Source: Parasponia andersonii (Eukaryota > Streptophyta > Magnoliopsida > Rosales > Cannabaceae). From it: DNA of 64,000 nt. Positions 41,936-54,769 of the stretch are shown here, one piece after another. Position 1 is the stretch's first letter. The number at the start of each line of letters is the position of its first letter. Where the stretch lies: positions 229,086 through 293,085 of the forward strand of contig JXTB01000206.1 of the NCBI GenBank assembly GCA_002914805.1. The letters are read 5' to 3'. The notes below the pieces were generated by a model. The model was given only the letters and a program-made list of their open reading frames with translations. It did not search any database and was not told the DNA's origin. The position numbers and the translations under genes are program-made.

Positions 41936-42109
41936 TTTCAAAACATTTTATTATTATAATAAAATAAATAATATTTCAAACTTATTCCAACTAAAATATT
42001 AAAATTATTCATTATAATGTTGTACTTAAAATCCTAAAATTAAAATAATAAAATTAATAGTACAAAATTCTCAAGATACGTCATTTGTTGTTTGATTTTC
42101 TATACAGAA

Positions 42110-44504
42110 TTATTTATTTGAAGCTGTTGGTATCATGTACCTACAAGTTGCCCGATTGTGGCCCTTTCCACTGCAACGGCAACAATGGCGTTGCATTATG
42201 ATCTTCTCCCCTTTTGACTTTGTACGTTTTGTTTTCGGCCGGCCAGCCTTTGGTTTATAAGGAGATGGTTCCACCATACGTTTGCTAATATTATCAGGTA
42301 CATCCCATTCTTCTTTATTTCTCACTGGATATATAGTCTCTGCATATGAGTACAGCCATGCGTCAACTGTATAATACCAGGAACACAAGGAGATTGATGC
42401 GTTGACTTAGAGTAGCCACCAATGCATGCGTACATGACAGACCTATCAAATCAAACCTCCTACAACTACAAGTCTTTGTCTGTAAGTTAACTTGACCGTC
42501 TCTGTCACCGTCTATGACATAAAACTTATAGTAGCTGAGAGGCTGAACAATCAAAGTCTTCATAGTCTCAATACAGTCCTCCAATTTCTTCTCAATCTTT
42601 TTCGGTAATAGTTTATTGGATTCCATTGCCAATGTTCATCTTTCAAAGAACCAAGTTTGTAGTGTATACCTCAGAAACTCCGCCAAAGTTATGATTGAAT
42701 ACTTTCGTGCATCTCTACTCGTGTTATTAAAGCTCTCAACGTTATTACTTGTCATGATGTTGTAACGAATGGCAGAGAAGTTTGCATGGCTCCATTTCTC
42801 AATGCCTATTTCTTCTAAATAATTAGCAATGACTTGATTCTTGACCTTGATCTTCTTAAAATGATGAAGAAAGTCACTCATCTGATAGGAATATGCCGCC
42901 AAGAAGTACTCACTGTGGCAATGATCAGTCTTGAATTTTGCTTGGATATTCATACCAATATGATGTATGCAAGCTCCGTGGTGTGCTTCAGAGAACACAG
43001 TCGACAATGCATTCGTAATACTTGGGTGTCGGTCCGATACGAAGACCAAGTTCTCAACGTCTCCAATTGCTTCCTTTAGTTTCAAAATAAAATACATTCA
43101 TGAGTCGTTGTTCTCTGAGTCGACTGCTCCAAATGCAATAGGATACAACTGCCTATTTGCATCTTGTGCAATCGCAGCCAACATTGTCCCTCCACAGTTT
43201 GTTTTTAAGAAGGATCCATCCACACATAGCACAGGACGGCATGCTGTTCTAAAGCCCCGAATAGATGTACCCAGTGACATGAAGAAAAACTTGAAACATC
43301 TCATCTCATCGGTCTCTAAATGCGTGACTGTTTCTAGATTAGTCTTCTCTAACATATATAGGTAAGATGACAGCTTTTGGTATGAACCATCCACTGTTCC
43401 CCTCACATACAGAAGTGCTTTTTCCCTACATCTCCATGCCTTTTCATATGTCATGTTAATTCCATAGTCTTTAGAGAAATCGTCGATTATTGATCGAGGG
43501 GCATAATTAGGGTTGGCTGGATTTGTGTACTTTCTCTTAATGCAATGTCCAATAACCCATGGTGCTGCTTGTCTGTTATCCTTATGCCTTATTGCCAATG
43601 AACATGTGTGTTCAAACACATATCTTCGCACCTCAAACATGTCAGATTACTCCACCTTTCTAGCTCGCAACTGCCACGTACAATTGTCGTCTATACATGT
43701 TATAAACCAACAGTCTTTGTCTGACTTTTTTACCTTGAACTCAAAATTGTACTTCATTGCATGCAAGTGCAGCTTCAACTTCAAGTCTTTCTTATTCTCA
43801 AATAGTTGACCGATCATGATTTTCACTGAATTAGAAGATCCAACTGATAAGTTGTTAGGTGTTCCCTGTGGCAATTCTCCCTCTGAAAACAAGGGAGTAC
43901 TCCACTTCGCTTCATTATCTACTATTTTTACTCTACGCACTCGACTACTTGAAGTCCCTGTTGTTGTCCCTGTAGTCTTGGCTACTTCACCAAAGCATTC
44001 CTTTAACTCTATTTTCTCTGCACCTGTTTCAGGCACAAATGAAGTATTTTGACTACAACCCTCACCCACAGATGTCAACTTCGGTAAAATGGATACACAT
44101 AAAGGAGTACGGTTCTGAATAGAGTAAGACATCTCCTCAAGCCAAATTTCTAGATCACTATTAGTAGTAATCTTCGTTGGAGGAATAGGGATTCCATCTC
44201 TATCTTCACATTTATAAACAACCTTAAGTTCTAAATCAAAACGATTTTAATCAACTCCAATCACCTCATACAGCTTATCTACAAGGGTCACAAAAATTAT
44301 ACCCATCCATACACCCATAGTCTTACTTTCTTTAGCAATATAAGACCATAATATTTTCTTTGACGAAAACATCCATTCATCATTATACAAAACTATGATG
44401 TTAAAACGTGACTCTGTAGATGAAACAAAAAAAAAAAGAAAGAAATTAGATTCAACAGAAAAAATCATAAAATGTAAAAGGAAGAATCTATATTTTGTAG
44501 CCAT
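42110..44504 (-). pseudogene. MuDR-type transposase (mudrA-like) pseudogene
   Basis: Reading on the minus strand from about 44504. An N-terminal region (NIIVLYNDEW, GIIFVTLVDKLYEVIGVD) is followed by the MuDR domain around SVKIMIGQLFENKKDLKLKL and FKVKKSDKDCWFITC. EHTCSLAIRHKDNRQAAPWV and the MULE transposase domain come next: first Asp in VLCVDGSFLKTNCGGTMLAA, second Asp in VFVSDRHPSITNAL, Glu in SNNVESFNN. A SWIM zinc finger CSCRRFDLIGLSCTHA and a CCHC knuckle CCRCSGKGHNRATC follow. Breaks: stops near 44247, 43644, 43099 and 42634, and a frameshift near 42390-42410 between the SWIM finger and WYYTVDAWLYSYAETIYPV. The order and all three catalytic acids are preserved, but the gene is non-functional. 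Confidence 0.9.
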
Positions 44505-44830
44505 CGAAAATTAGTCGAAATTGGTCGAAAAAAATAATCGAAATAGTCATCGAACATAGGTCGAAAATTTGACTACTATCGAATTATAATCGAAATATAG
44601 TCAACGAAATTCTTACATCTCAGACTTCATCGCAATTTGGTCGAAATTATAATCGAAATACATCGAAATTGATCGAAAAAAATAATCGAAAATAGTCATC
44701 GAAAATGGGTCGAAAATTTGACTACCATCGAATTATAATCGAAATATAGTCGTCGAAATTCTTACATCTCAGACTTCATCGAAATATGGTTGAAATTACA
44801 TCGAAAATTTGATGCTTATCGTGAGGCAGT
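44500..44830 (-). repeat. Right subterminal array of ATCGAAA words, with an internal ~135-bp duplication
   Basis: Inverted counterpart of 38400-39020. Two near-identical blocks, about 44515-44630 and 44655-44780, each run from GGTCGAAAAAAATAATCGAA or a close variant through CTTACATCTCAGACTTCATCG. Confidence 0.8.
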
Positions 44831-45237
44831 CTTATTTTTTAAGAAATTCAGACTTTTGCATATAATCCCAGACCCAGAAAACAACTTTTAATGTATAAAT
44901 TATGCTCGTAACATATCGAAACTCAATTAAAAACCATTTCAAATAGTACCCATAACATTTAAACATATAAATTACACAACCATTTCGCAAATTTCCGTCC
45001 TCGGTCTTACCGCTAAGTCTTTTTTCTGTTTTTTCAAATTTTATCCTTTTCTTCTTTTCTGCTCTTAGAATTTTAGCTCCTTAGACAGTGTGATAACTTC
45101 AAGCATGAGATTACAGGAAAGATTGTGAGGATATAGAGGGAGGAATAAAGAGCTACAGCTAGGTTAAAGAGGAGAAGAGCGACATATACATTGTAAACCA
45201 ATTATTAAGGGCATAAGTGACATTTCAGGTGGATATA

Positions 45238-45318
45238 AGCATATTTTTCAGAATTTTATTGAAAGAAACATATGTGCCAAAATATGCTTCTTATGATACA
45301 TATTTAACCTAATTTCTC
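45238..45318 (-). repeat. Right terminal inverted repeat of the Mutator-like element
   Basis: Ends in CATATTTAACCTAATTTCTC, the exact reverse complement of the first 20 bases of the element's left end. Confidence 0.85.
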
Positions 45319-46546
45319 TTGAAAAATCTCGTTCAAAATTAGATAAATTGATACACTTCGGAAACTCTCTACTTATTTTTATCATGAGGTAGCACTAAAC
45401 AAGGATTTTCCAACGGTTAAATTTAATCTTGGTCGTTGGGCCTGTGTTGGATAAAGCTGTCCAAAATTTTCCTCTCGTTTTCCATTAAACTTTATTTTTG
45501 ATCGCTTCATCTAATCATTGCAAATGAAAAGAGGGACTATTATTGGAAGGCCTATTTAGCTAAGCAATTGTTTTCCAGTCAACTTAAAAACATCTCTGTA
45601 TTTCAATACATTCTAGTCGTTCTAGAAGTATTTTACTCGGTGAAAGTCCATCATTGATATGCACTCAAATTGTTATGATTAGTCTCTTAAGGGGAGGAGG
45701 GCATTGATTTACCTAAGTTAGTTCTGTAAAGTTCAAGTACTTAAACTAGATATCAAAACATCACGAAGAGTGGGTCTCAAACGCTCTACGCAAACAAGTG
45801 GGGTTAATACTCCCCATGCAGTCCGCCACAAGTCGTTAGTCCATTCTATGCAACCTGTAGTGAGTCTAAACTTAAAGACATGGTGTATGATACCAATTAC
45901 TACAAAGTCAAATCATTTCACTTCAACGAAAAGTATGTTAAGCGAAGAGAGTTTAATTCTGATACCAATTACTACGAAGTCAAATCATTTCACTTCAACC
46001 AAAAGTATGTTAAGAGAAGAAAGTTTAATCCTTAATTAAGTACTTATAATCAGTTTAATTCATCCCAAAACTATGCGAAAAAAGAAGAGGTTTCCACATA
46101 AAAAATTATTTTCCGGTTAAGCAAGACAAAAAGAAAAACCCTGTCTACAGAGATCAACAAAGATTTTGGGCCTTTAGTTAGCTCGTCAAGGTTTTCCATA
46201 ATTTCTAGACATAGATGGTCGGGATCTCCGGCAGTCCATCTTTTCTATACCGGCATGAGACAGAGTACCTCGGTCACTCTTAAGAGTGCACACTGCACAC
46301 ACAAGTTTCTTTTCGTATTTTTAATCATAAAAATGTAAATTTATGTTATAAAGAGAAACTTGAGAATCAAACCGAAAATTCCAATTACGCTAAATACCAC
46401 TACGGATGTTGGAAATGACTGCATAGACATATGAACTTCCTATAAAAGATCAAATGGGTTTCCGGGAGAAACAATCAAAAGACAGTAAGTCCATTTTGAA
46501 CTTCAAAACCAAAACAAACACCTCTCTATCATGAGCATCCCCCAAT
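45319..46546. other. Spacer between the Mutator-like element and VPS35
   Basis: No gene recognised. Contains a 72-bp tandem duplication at 45889-46031; the last few hundred bases before 46547 are probably VPS35 3' UTR. Confidence 0.55.
45889..46031. repeat. Tandem duplication, two ~72-bp units
   Basis: 45889-45960 and 45961-46031 both begin GATACCAATTACTAC and continue GAAGTCAAATCATTTCACTT with a few substitutions. Confidence 0.8.
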
Positions 46547-49388
46547 TCAAGCTTTGATGGGCTCGTATTTCTCTCCCACAACACCACCTTTCTGTTTCTG
46601 GAATTGGATGTAACGCAATGTGCTCGCAAAGCAAGCATCTGTAGCTGGGTCTGGTGTAGTTGAATCACTTTGCATCTCGGTTGTTATTAATTCGATCAGG
46701 CTTTGAACTGAAGCAACAGTTATCTGTGGGTTTCCCTTCTCAAAGAAATAAAGGTACCTGCAGAGACACACAACAAGGTAAGGCAGCCTTATCTTCCAAG
46801 ACTAAAGGGGTAGGAAAAAACAAAAAGATTATAATTTTGGGAGCTACTTGTTCAATATCTCAACAAAGAGAGTCACAGAACCCGTGCTACCCCGAGTTGC
46901 ATTCGACATTTGCTGAGCAGCATTTGCAATTCTTAGAGCACGTTTCAGGCATATCAGGACCCTGGTACGAGAAAAAATTTCAAAATAATGAAAAGAAAAA
47001 AAAATGAAATAAAAAGATATGATTATAAAAAATTATTTTTTTGGCCACTAAAATATCATTCATATCTCACCTCTCTCCATCCTTCATGGTTTCCTGATCA
47101 TCAACCCAAAAGAGATGTGCACAAGCATAAACAGCTCTGCACTGATCAGGCTTCTTTAAAAGCTTTGCAGAATACTGCACAAATACAAAAACAACGCTAT
47201 CAGTAGAAAAGACCGGGACAGTCTAGATATCACCAAGAGATAAAGTTTTCTGTAATTACCCCAGTGGCCTTGTGCGTTAAAGTATCCCTGTTTTCAACAC
47301 CAAAGACGTGCATCCTCTGAAGGGTCCCAATTATTAAATGAATTGCAGTCACCTGTGCTTTTGAATCCTATTACAGCAACATGCAAACAAAAAATAATTA
47401 GAAAACTTAAACTTCCTTACAGGAAAGAAAAAGGAAATGGGAATAGTTTCTGCAGTGCAAATAAACTTACTGAGATTTCCTCTTCATACAAAATATATGC
47501 TTGGGTGAAGAATTCATAAGCAACAGGTTCTAACTCACAGTCATTTGCAGCCTAATTAACAAAAAACACAAAAAGGCAGGTTAAAATAATATCGCTGGCC
47601 AGGTACTTCATATGTAAATAGACTAAGCCATTTACCTCAGCACATTGCAAGTACAACCTTAATGCCAGTTCTGGTGCTGGAATGCTTGACAGAGCCTCAA
47701 TGGTCTGAAACCGATAAATATGTGTCTTTCATGAGAAATACCGAAACTTTGAAGGATTGTGTATAACATAGGGAAGCTGAAAAACTCTTACACAATAATA
47801 CAAAAGCATGCGAAAGAAAAGGGATATCCATCACTTAATGTTCTTAGTGCATTAATTTTTTTTTTAAAAATGATAATGAAAAGACTACTAATGACTCCAT
47901 TCAGAGATAAGCCACCTGATTTAAAAGCTGAAATATTTTCTTTGGTGTAGTTGCTGTGTCATCTCCAAAAGGATTCTCATCCTGGCCTTGCAATTGCCTA
48001 ACCAACTGCACATTCAAGAAAGAATACATCATTTGAGTGCCAAATACATAGATTGTCAACACTCGCACAGACTTACATACATATAAAAAAGAGAGAGGGA
48101 GAGAGGGGCACTGCCGGCCGGGGGGGTTGGGGTGGCGGTGGCGGTGGCGGTGGCGGTGGGGAAGAAAGAAAGAAAGAAAGATGGAAGCCTCTTGTCTCCC
48201 TATATCACAAGTTCTCACATTCTTTTACAAGTTTCTATAATATATCATAAAACACAAACCACAAGGTCTGAACAGCTAAATCACCAATCACCACCACAGG
48301 CAATAACCCATGCTACTATACAAATTTCAATGGCAGCTTAAATTTAGTATCAGAATTTGACATGCATACGCAAATATCACAAGGCACCAAACAAGTAGAA
48401 GCAAACCTTTAGCGAAGAGAAAACCAAGGGAGGAACTGTAAAGACTAAACGCTTTGGCCCTCCGGTAAGTATGTGCTTCCTCACAGTACATATAATCTGC
48501 AAGGAGTATGAACAACATAGTTAAAAGGTTCTCAAATTCAATCAGGCCCAATTTCTAAGATACAGGCTGCATATTTAAATACATAAAATTTATTGCTTAG
48601 AATTTTTGTGTTGTTAAAGTTTTAGGCTGGGGCACGTTTTACTAGTGTAAAGTGCCATATTGCCAATACCTTAAACATCTCTTCTGGGTCATCATTACAA
48701 AGCATCTGAATAAGTCGTGAAACAGAATTTTGCTCCTCGTTGAAATCATCTTCATCAAGCTAGAGTTGAAACAAAAAACATTAATTCAGAATTTTCGTTT
48801 GTTGCAATTAATAGGGGAACAGAAAACCATTTGGTGAGAAACAATAGAATGTATTAAACGAATGTGAGAATAATTAAGGAGGGTTAATAAATCAAAGATC
48901 ACTACTTACACAAAAAAAAAAAAGAAAAAAGAAAAGGGATTACCTCATCATCGGGAGTCCCGTCCAAATCCTTAATAAGCCCTTTTATCAATTCAAACAA
49001 TGCTTCCACCTAAGAAAAGTAAACCATCCGTTTGAAAAGAATCCTACTTTGGAAAAAAAGGACACACAATAAGTCATTGCATACCTTGTCAGCAGTTGAG
49101 ACGTGAGTCTTATTTTTCATAATGCTTTGAATTATGACAGTGGCCATTACTTTATTTGTTTCGTTATCAAGATATTCCATGACACGGGGATAGTTCGAAA
49201 GCTTCAAGGCAGTGACAATATCATTATATTTCTCAAGTGGAGCACTTAAAAGTGCAACAATCTGTTTAGTTGCCTTATTGTCTTCAATCTTCCCTTTGCC
49301 AGAAAGTTTTTTAACGCATGCTCCCTGACCAAAAGTAGACACAAAGAAAAACAAAAGTATAAACATTATTTACAATGTTTAACAGTAT

Positions 49389-49422
<34 letters not shown>

Positions 49423-52400
49423 NNNNNNNNNNNAGTATGCAAAAAAAAAAAAAAAAAAAAAAACCATTGAATAGCCTTAAATATAAAGGGAAACTTGTAT
49501 CTACCACTATATGATAACCCAGCCAGAAGACATACCAATACTTGATCTGCGTAATCAAGTCGATCAGGGTGTACATGGAGAGTAAACTTAAGAAGTGATG
49601 AATACAATGTTACTACTCCAACCGTAGGCATCTCTACTTGAGCTTCTATCACCTGCATCAATGTACAACCAACCAATTGCTGACTATTCGATCACATGCC
49701 CCATTAATCAAATGAAACCACACCAAACCTTCCTTTCGGCAACATTTACAAATTTAGTAGCCACTTTAATTTGTAAATTCGTTAAGGCTACACAAGATTT
49801 TACCTTCCCAATGGCATTGCTCAATTTGGAAAAAGCTTCTACTTGCAAGAATTCAGGTAGCACTTCTGAACTTGAAGCAGCATAATTTGAAAGCCTTTCC
49901 ATCAACTGGGATAGCACTGTCTTGATATCAACAGATGGCTGAAAATAAAGTCACATAAAACATTAAAAGCAAATCAAAGACATATGAAAGCGTGGTACCA
50001 GAACTCTTCATAAATAGGCAGTAACATGTACCATTCAATGCTTAATATCCATACAGTTTGTCTCTTCAATCAAAATTTACTTATTACCAAATACCAATTG
50101 AATTTAACTTGTAGATAATTCTTTTTCACCGTTAAGAATTCTTCTCATAATTCATACTATTTTCTGTCAGTGTTTGGCAAGACTTTTAAAGAAAAATTAG
50201 CAAAGCCAAAGGACCAGACATCTAAAATCACAAAAGTAATTTTATGACAAAGGAACAAATAAATTGGAGGCAATGCGTCAAATGTAGGCCTTTCTGAGAG
50301 AGAGAGTGGGGCAGAATATGAACTTGTCCCCTAATTTGGTTATGAATAAAAGTAAGAATCTTCAAACTTAAAAGAGTTTGTAGGTAGGAAAAGATGATGC
50401 AAATGATGATAAAGGGGAAAAACAGATCTAGAATTAATCAAAATGGTAATGATGTCACCTACCTGCAGCTGGGGGCAAGCACCCAACAATGCATCAAGCG
50501 TTTGCAAGTGATATTCATCAGGGAAGACTTGAATTATGCAGTCCATAAGATAGAACTGTGCAATCTCATCTTTGCAATTGACAACCTGTCAAAACGGAAG
50601 TATATGAAATAACCGACCAAAATGTCATTGAAAGTAAATAACAAAAAACGGAAATAGGTCAACCTGCTCCAGGACTCTAGGAAGAACAGTATCCTTGTAC
50701 ATCTCGAGATCAACCCCCTCTATCTGACTGAGAACATGCAGGTTCTTCCCAACCTATAAAAGTAAAGGGAACAATAGACAAGCCTTCTGTAAGTGCACGC
50801 CCAACATGTACACAGTACTATTGCAGCAAATCCAACCAGCTACCCTTACAAGATCACGTAGCTCGCTCCTTTCCTTCTCCCGTTTCTCCTTTTCCCGGGC
50901 AGGCCCCTGCAGACCAGAAAGCCCGATAGCAACCCTCAACTCAGGATCAGCTAAGAGTATGAATTGATTCACAAGCACTACAACACCTGCATGACCAGAA
51001 ATCATGCCCTCATGATAAATTTTACCTTCAAGACATGCAAGCATTGTGGTACCTATGCATGTCCAAACATGAGAGCACCATAATAGTATCAACCAACCTG
51101 ATGTTGCATCCGCACCCAAAGCTTGTTCATCTCTGTGAAATTTTGAAGTACAAACTCCACAGCATCCACAACAGTGTCAGCATCACTGCAGAAGTGAAGG
51201 TAGCCCTTGTCAGATCAGGTTCAATCAGTATCTTTTTTTTTTATCAGCAGAATTATTAGGTGAGAGTTTTTGTCACTAAATGGTCTATCCAACCAAATGG
51301 TCTTTCAAACACCATTGGCTAGCTTGAACCAAAAATGTACTAACTTGCCGTCAACTTCTCAGGCGACAAGTTTTTTAAAACTGTCAGGCTGGCTAGCATT
51401 TCCTCTATTCACAAACCAATATGAACAAAAATTAAAAACAGGGGATAAGAAAATACTATTTATTAACTCATTACTGACATCGAGTTTATTCAATCGGGTA
51501 CATTAACAGTTTAATACTATAAAATAGCAAAGGACGCTGGGGAGTTGTTGGGGGAAAACAGGAGGAGAAGAAAGAGAGAGTTTAGAGTCGGCAAAATTAT
51601 ATACACCTAACTGGAACCTAGGAACTATTTAGCAGTTAATTTCCTTACCCTTCGTATTCAGAACCTATATCAGGCAATTTGTCCCTGCTGACTTGGGAGA
51701 GGTAACTCCTTAAGAAAAGCCCACGTACAGGATGCTGAATTCCACGGCACATCTCCACAAGATCTTTAAGAACATCTTTGGCAGGAGCTTCCTTAGATTT
51801 GATATAAACAGATCCAACTGTACAGAGGAGATACCTGATTGAATCGCATAATAAACACATAAGATTAGTAAATTCCCGATGCTACCACTTACAGTTTAAG
51901 GTCTACTTGGGCACATCAGATAACTATTTAAGGGAAGAGATCTTTACACCCAACTGGCATTTTACAATGAAAATAATTTCAAATCTAAAAGAGGATATCC
52001 CGTGGCTCAATAATTACGATCAAGCAACACACTGCAAGAACAAAGCAAGAATTTTGCAACTATCTTATACAAAATGGATCCTTTATTACTGTACAAAGCA
52101 CCACACTGACCATCCCTTGTTTCATGCTCTCCTTATATACCTATATTTTATTTTTGTGCTTTGGTGCTACTCTAGATCCTATAAATAATTACACATGATA
52201 AACCATACATTTAGTTGATAAGGGCATGGACATAAATTCCAACCCGTCAAAAAACGAATTTGAGGTCTCAATAGTAATCAATTACTTGAAGATCATGCAT
52301 TAAACAAATATTATTAAAAAAAAAAAAAGACAAAGTGGGTTTGTTTTAAAGGGAAGATATCAACTTACAATCTGGGCAATATGTTACCCGCGTGCTGCAC

Positions 52401-52987
52401 AAGTTCATACAGATCAATAACAGAGCAACCTCGCCGAGCCTCCTCCTTGAAAAACATCTCCAACTTCCTCAATTCATCAAATGCTCGCATATCTGAGCCA
52501 ACATACAGAAACCATAAATCACAATCAATGTCAATCCCACAATTCCTTTTACTTTTCCAAAAATCGATAACAAAAAAAGGACGAACTATCTCAATTTCAA
52601 ACACAATAACACCGGATCGTTGATCTAGAGACTCACATAGCTCGTAATACTTATGAGGCGAAAGCTTCGAAGTCCGAAGCTCAGAGAGCATCTGGGCAGA
52701 ATATTTTAGGGCATCACGGAGATTGTTCGAATCCTAACAAAAACACAGAGATTCCATACCAAAACAGAAAACAATTAAGGCCTTCGCAAGTAAAAAAATA
52801 AGGGTTTTCTCCCAAATTTTCCCGAGAAACAATCGGGGGGTTTTGAATTTTGATTTTGATTATGATACGAAAGCAAGGGTTTTGATAGTCTTACCAGAGC
52901 CCGGTGCATGTAGAATGCGTTCTGCTGGAGACCAGCGATCCCGGCGGCGAGCCATTTCTCTTCGTCTTCGGCTCCGTCAGCGATCAT
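46547..52987 (-). CDS. VPS35: Vacuolar protein sorting-associated protein 35 (retromer core subunit)
   Basis: Twenty-one exons on the minus strand: 52895-52987, 52637-52733, 52369-52492, 51649-51834, 51098-51185, 50850-50906, 50664-50753, 50463-50585, 49804-49938, 49536-49652, 49085-49324, 48944-49009, 48670-48759, 48407-48496, 47916-48005, 47636-47704, 47471-47551, 47260-47367, 47071-47174, 46848-46961 and 46547-46757. They sum to 2373 nt, 790 aa, the usual plant length. The start [20 protein letters not shown] and the [20 protein letters not shown] block are typical. The conserved PRLYL motif (about residues 103-107, split by the exon 3/4 junction) binds VPS26 in known VPS35 proteins. The rest is an alpha-solenoid, ending [20 protein letters not shown]. 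With VPS26 and VPS29 it recycles vacuolar sorting receptors from endosomes. The N run at 49423-49433 is inside intron 10. Intact. Confidence 0.96.
48120..48182. repeat. (GGTGGC)n and (AAGA)n compound microsatellite in VPS35 intron 14
   Basis: Five GGTGGC-type units followed directly by AAGAAAG repeats. It lies between exon 14 (48407-48496) and exon 15 (47916-48005), so it is not coded. Confidence 0.8.
49390..49462. other. Poly-A run with an 11-base assembly gap (N at 49423-49433)
   Basis: AGTATGC followed by a long A run, 11 Ns, then AGTATGC and a second long A run. The repeated AGTATGC before each A run suggests the same locus was read twice on either side of the gap. It lies in VPS35 intron 10, so the protein model is unaffected. 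Confidence 0.85.
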
Positions 52988-54399
52988 TCTCTCCCTCTAC
53001 TTTCTCTCTCTAACTCTCTCTAGCGAATGTGATGTTGTTGTTGCGTTTGACTGACTCGTTTCTGCTCTCTCTCTCTCTAACTGCCTGTCTCGGGTCCTGC
53101 TTTGCGTCCCTAGTGGTTCACGTCCTTCTTGGAGTCTTGGATCCATAAACTCCGGTCCGTACCCGGTTTACTGGGTCATAAAGTTAAACCCACAACGGAG
53201 GGCCAGTTTTGTTCGGCCGAAGCGTGGAAACAAGAGATTTGGACACTTATATTTAAGTTTTCAAAAGTAATACTAAAAATACGATGTTCAAAAAATATTA
53301 TTTTTCAGTACGGCGTTTAGTGATATTTTTCTAAATATTTAGATTATTAAAAATTAAAATGATTTCTAAATAACAAACTTGATTTCTCAGTTTTTAGTAT
53401 ATAAATTAGCCTATAATTTCTAATAAACTAAGTTAGTTTCAACTAACATTTTTTTTATTAGTTATAATAAACTAAATTACTTTCTAATAACTAAATTAGT
53501 TTTTTTGGTTTCCACTAACCAAAATATTTAGAAAAATATTATTGAATGTCTTACGTAAAAAAAAATAATTATTTTTCAGTAAGTCTTATTTTTTGTATTA
53601 TTTTTTTAGAGTCGCACGATGTATCATTTTTCATAAGAAACAAAGCTTATGGGCTTCGAACGAATCAAACCCAAATGCGCCAGATTTCTCAAGCCCGGCT
53701 TGCACAAAAAAAAAAATTAAAAAAATAAAAAAGAAAAGTTTCGTGATGAGGTGATTGCAAAATAAAGTGTTATTTTTGAAGGAGGATAATTATACGAAAA
53801 TCCCATTAGTTTTTGAACTTTTGACTAGATTTGCATGGTCTACTTTAGGTTTGTGAACATAACCAAAAAGATAACTTTTGGATTCCTTTAAAAAAGAAAA
53901 GAAAAATAATTCTCCTGGAGTTTGTGAAAATAACAAAAATAATCCCCTTTATTTTTATGTACAAATAGTGATTTGTTTAATCTACATAGTGGACTAAAAA
54001 AGTACAAAAAAAAAAAGTATAACTAACATTCCTCTAGTTATTTGGATAATTTGTATAAAGTTATCTCTTTTAAAAGTTGACATTTAAACCAAGAACCCGA
54101 TAAATGACTTTGGTGTAATTTTCAATATCCAAAGGCAACAGGGACTTGTTTAATCTCTAATTACAAACCGAACTCGAGATTTAACTATACCTACTTTGAC
54201 ATTTTGTTAAATGAGGATGAATATAAAAAGCTCATTTTGAACCCCAGTGCAAGCTCCTAATTAATTTCAAACTACGCTTTACCCAGAAGAAAAAAAAAAG
54301 AGTGAAAATTGGAGCTTATCTAATTCTTCACCTATGTATTGGGTATTGCCAACTCTTCCCTTAAGACACTTGCATTCAAGTGTAACTTTATAACTTTCA

Positions 54400-54422
54400 T
54401 ATATATATATATATATATATAT
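54400..54422. repeat. (AT)n microsatellite
   Basis: An uninterrupted AT run in the spacer between VPS35 and the HIPP gene. Confidence 0.85.
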
Positions 54423-54769
54423 TTGTAGACTTTTTCCCGGTTCATGTCAAATTACACCGCAATATATATTTTATGTGGCTTTTTAAATAATTTTTCTTAC
54501 TATTTTTTCTCGTTACATTTAATTTAGAACCTGTTTATGTTGTCGATTGTATCTTTATAACGGAGATACTATTTAGTTGTCTATTGTAAAGAAAAAATTA
54601 TTTTAAAAGTAAAATCATGCTAATATTTCAATTGATCAATATACTGAGCTTAATGATGAGGTAGATGTCTTTTTTATACACTTTATGTTAGTAAATGCTT
54701 TTTTTTTTTGGGTTTTTATACAAATTATGTCATTTTTGTACAAAGTTTTTGAAACGAATATTTATTTAA

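Larger units (their letters stand above)
38005..45318. mobile_element. Mutator-like element carrying an Ulp1-type protease gene (decayed, ends present)
   Basis: The two ends are inverted repeats of about 81 bp (38005-38085 and 45238-45318), both starting GAGAAATTAGGTTAAATATG and both containing CATATGT and TGAAAAATATG blocks. Inside are a MuDR-type transposase pseudogene on the minus strand and a DUF1985/Ulp1 C48 peptidase pseudogene on the plus strand, converging near 41.7-42.1 kb. Arrays of TTTCGAT (left) and ATCGAAA (right) form inverted subterminal regions. Flanks read TTGGAAAA on the left and TTGAAAAA on the right, a possible imperfect 8-bp target duplication. Known relatives are the Ulp1-bearing Mutator-like elements called Kaonashi in Arabidopsis and CUMULE in melon. 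The whole element is about 7.3 kb. Confidence 0.88.

Noticed and set aside
50907-51097. Extension of VPS35 exon 6 upstream (frame [20 protein letters not shown])
   Set aside because: Known plant VPS35 reads RMQHQ directly into [16 protein letters not shown]; a good CTGCAG acceptor at 50907 gives exactly that, so the upstream frame is intron.
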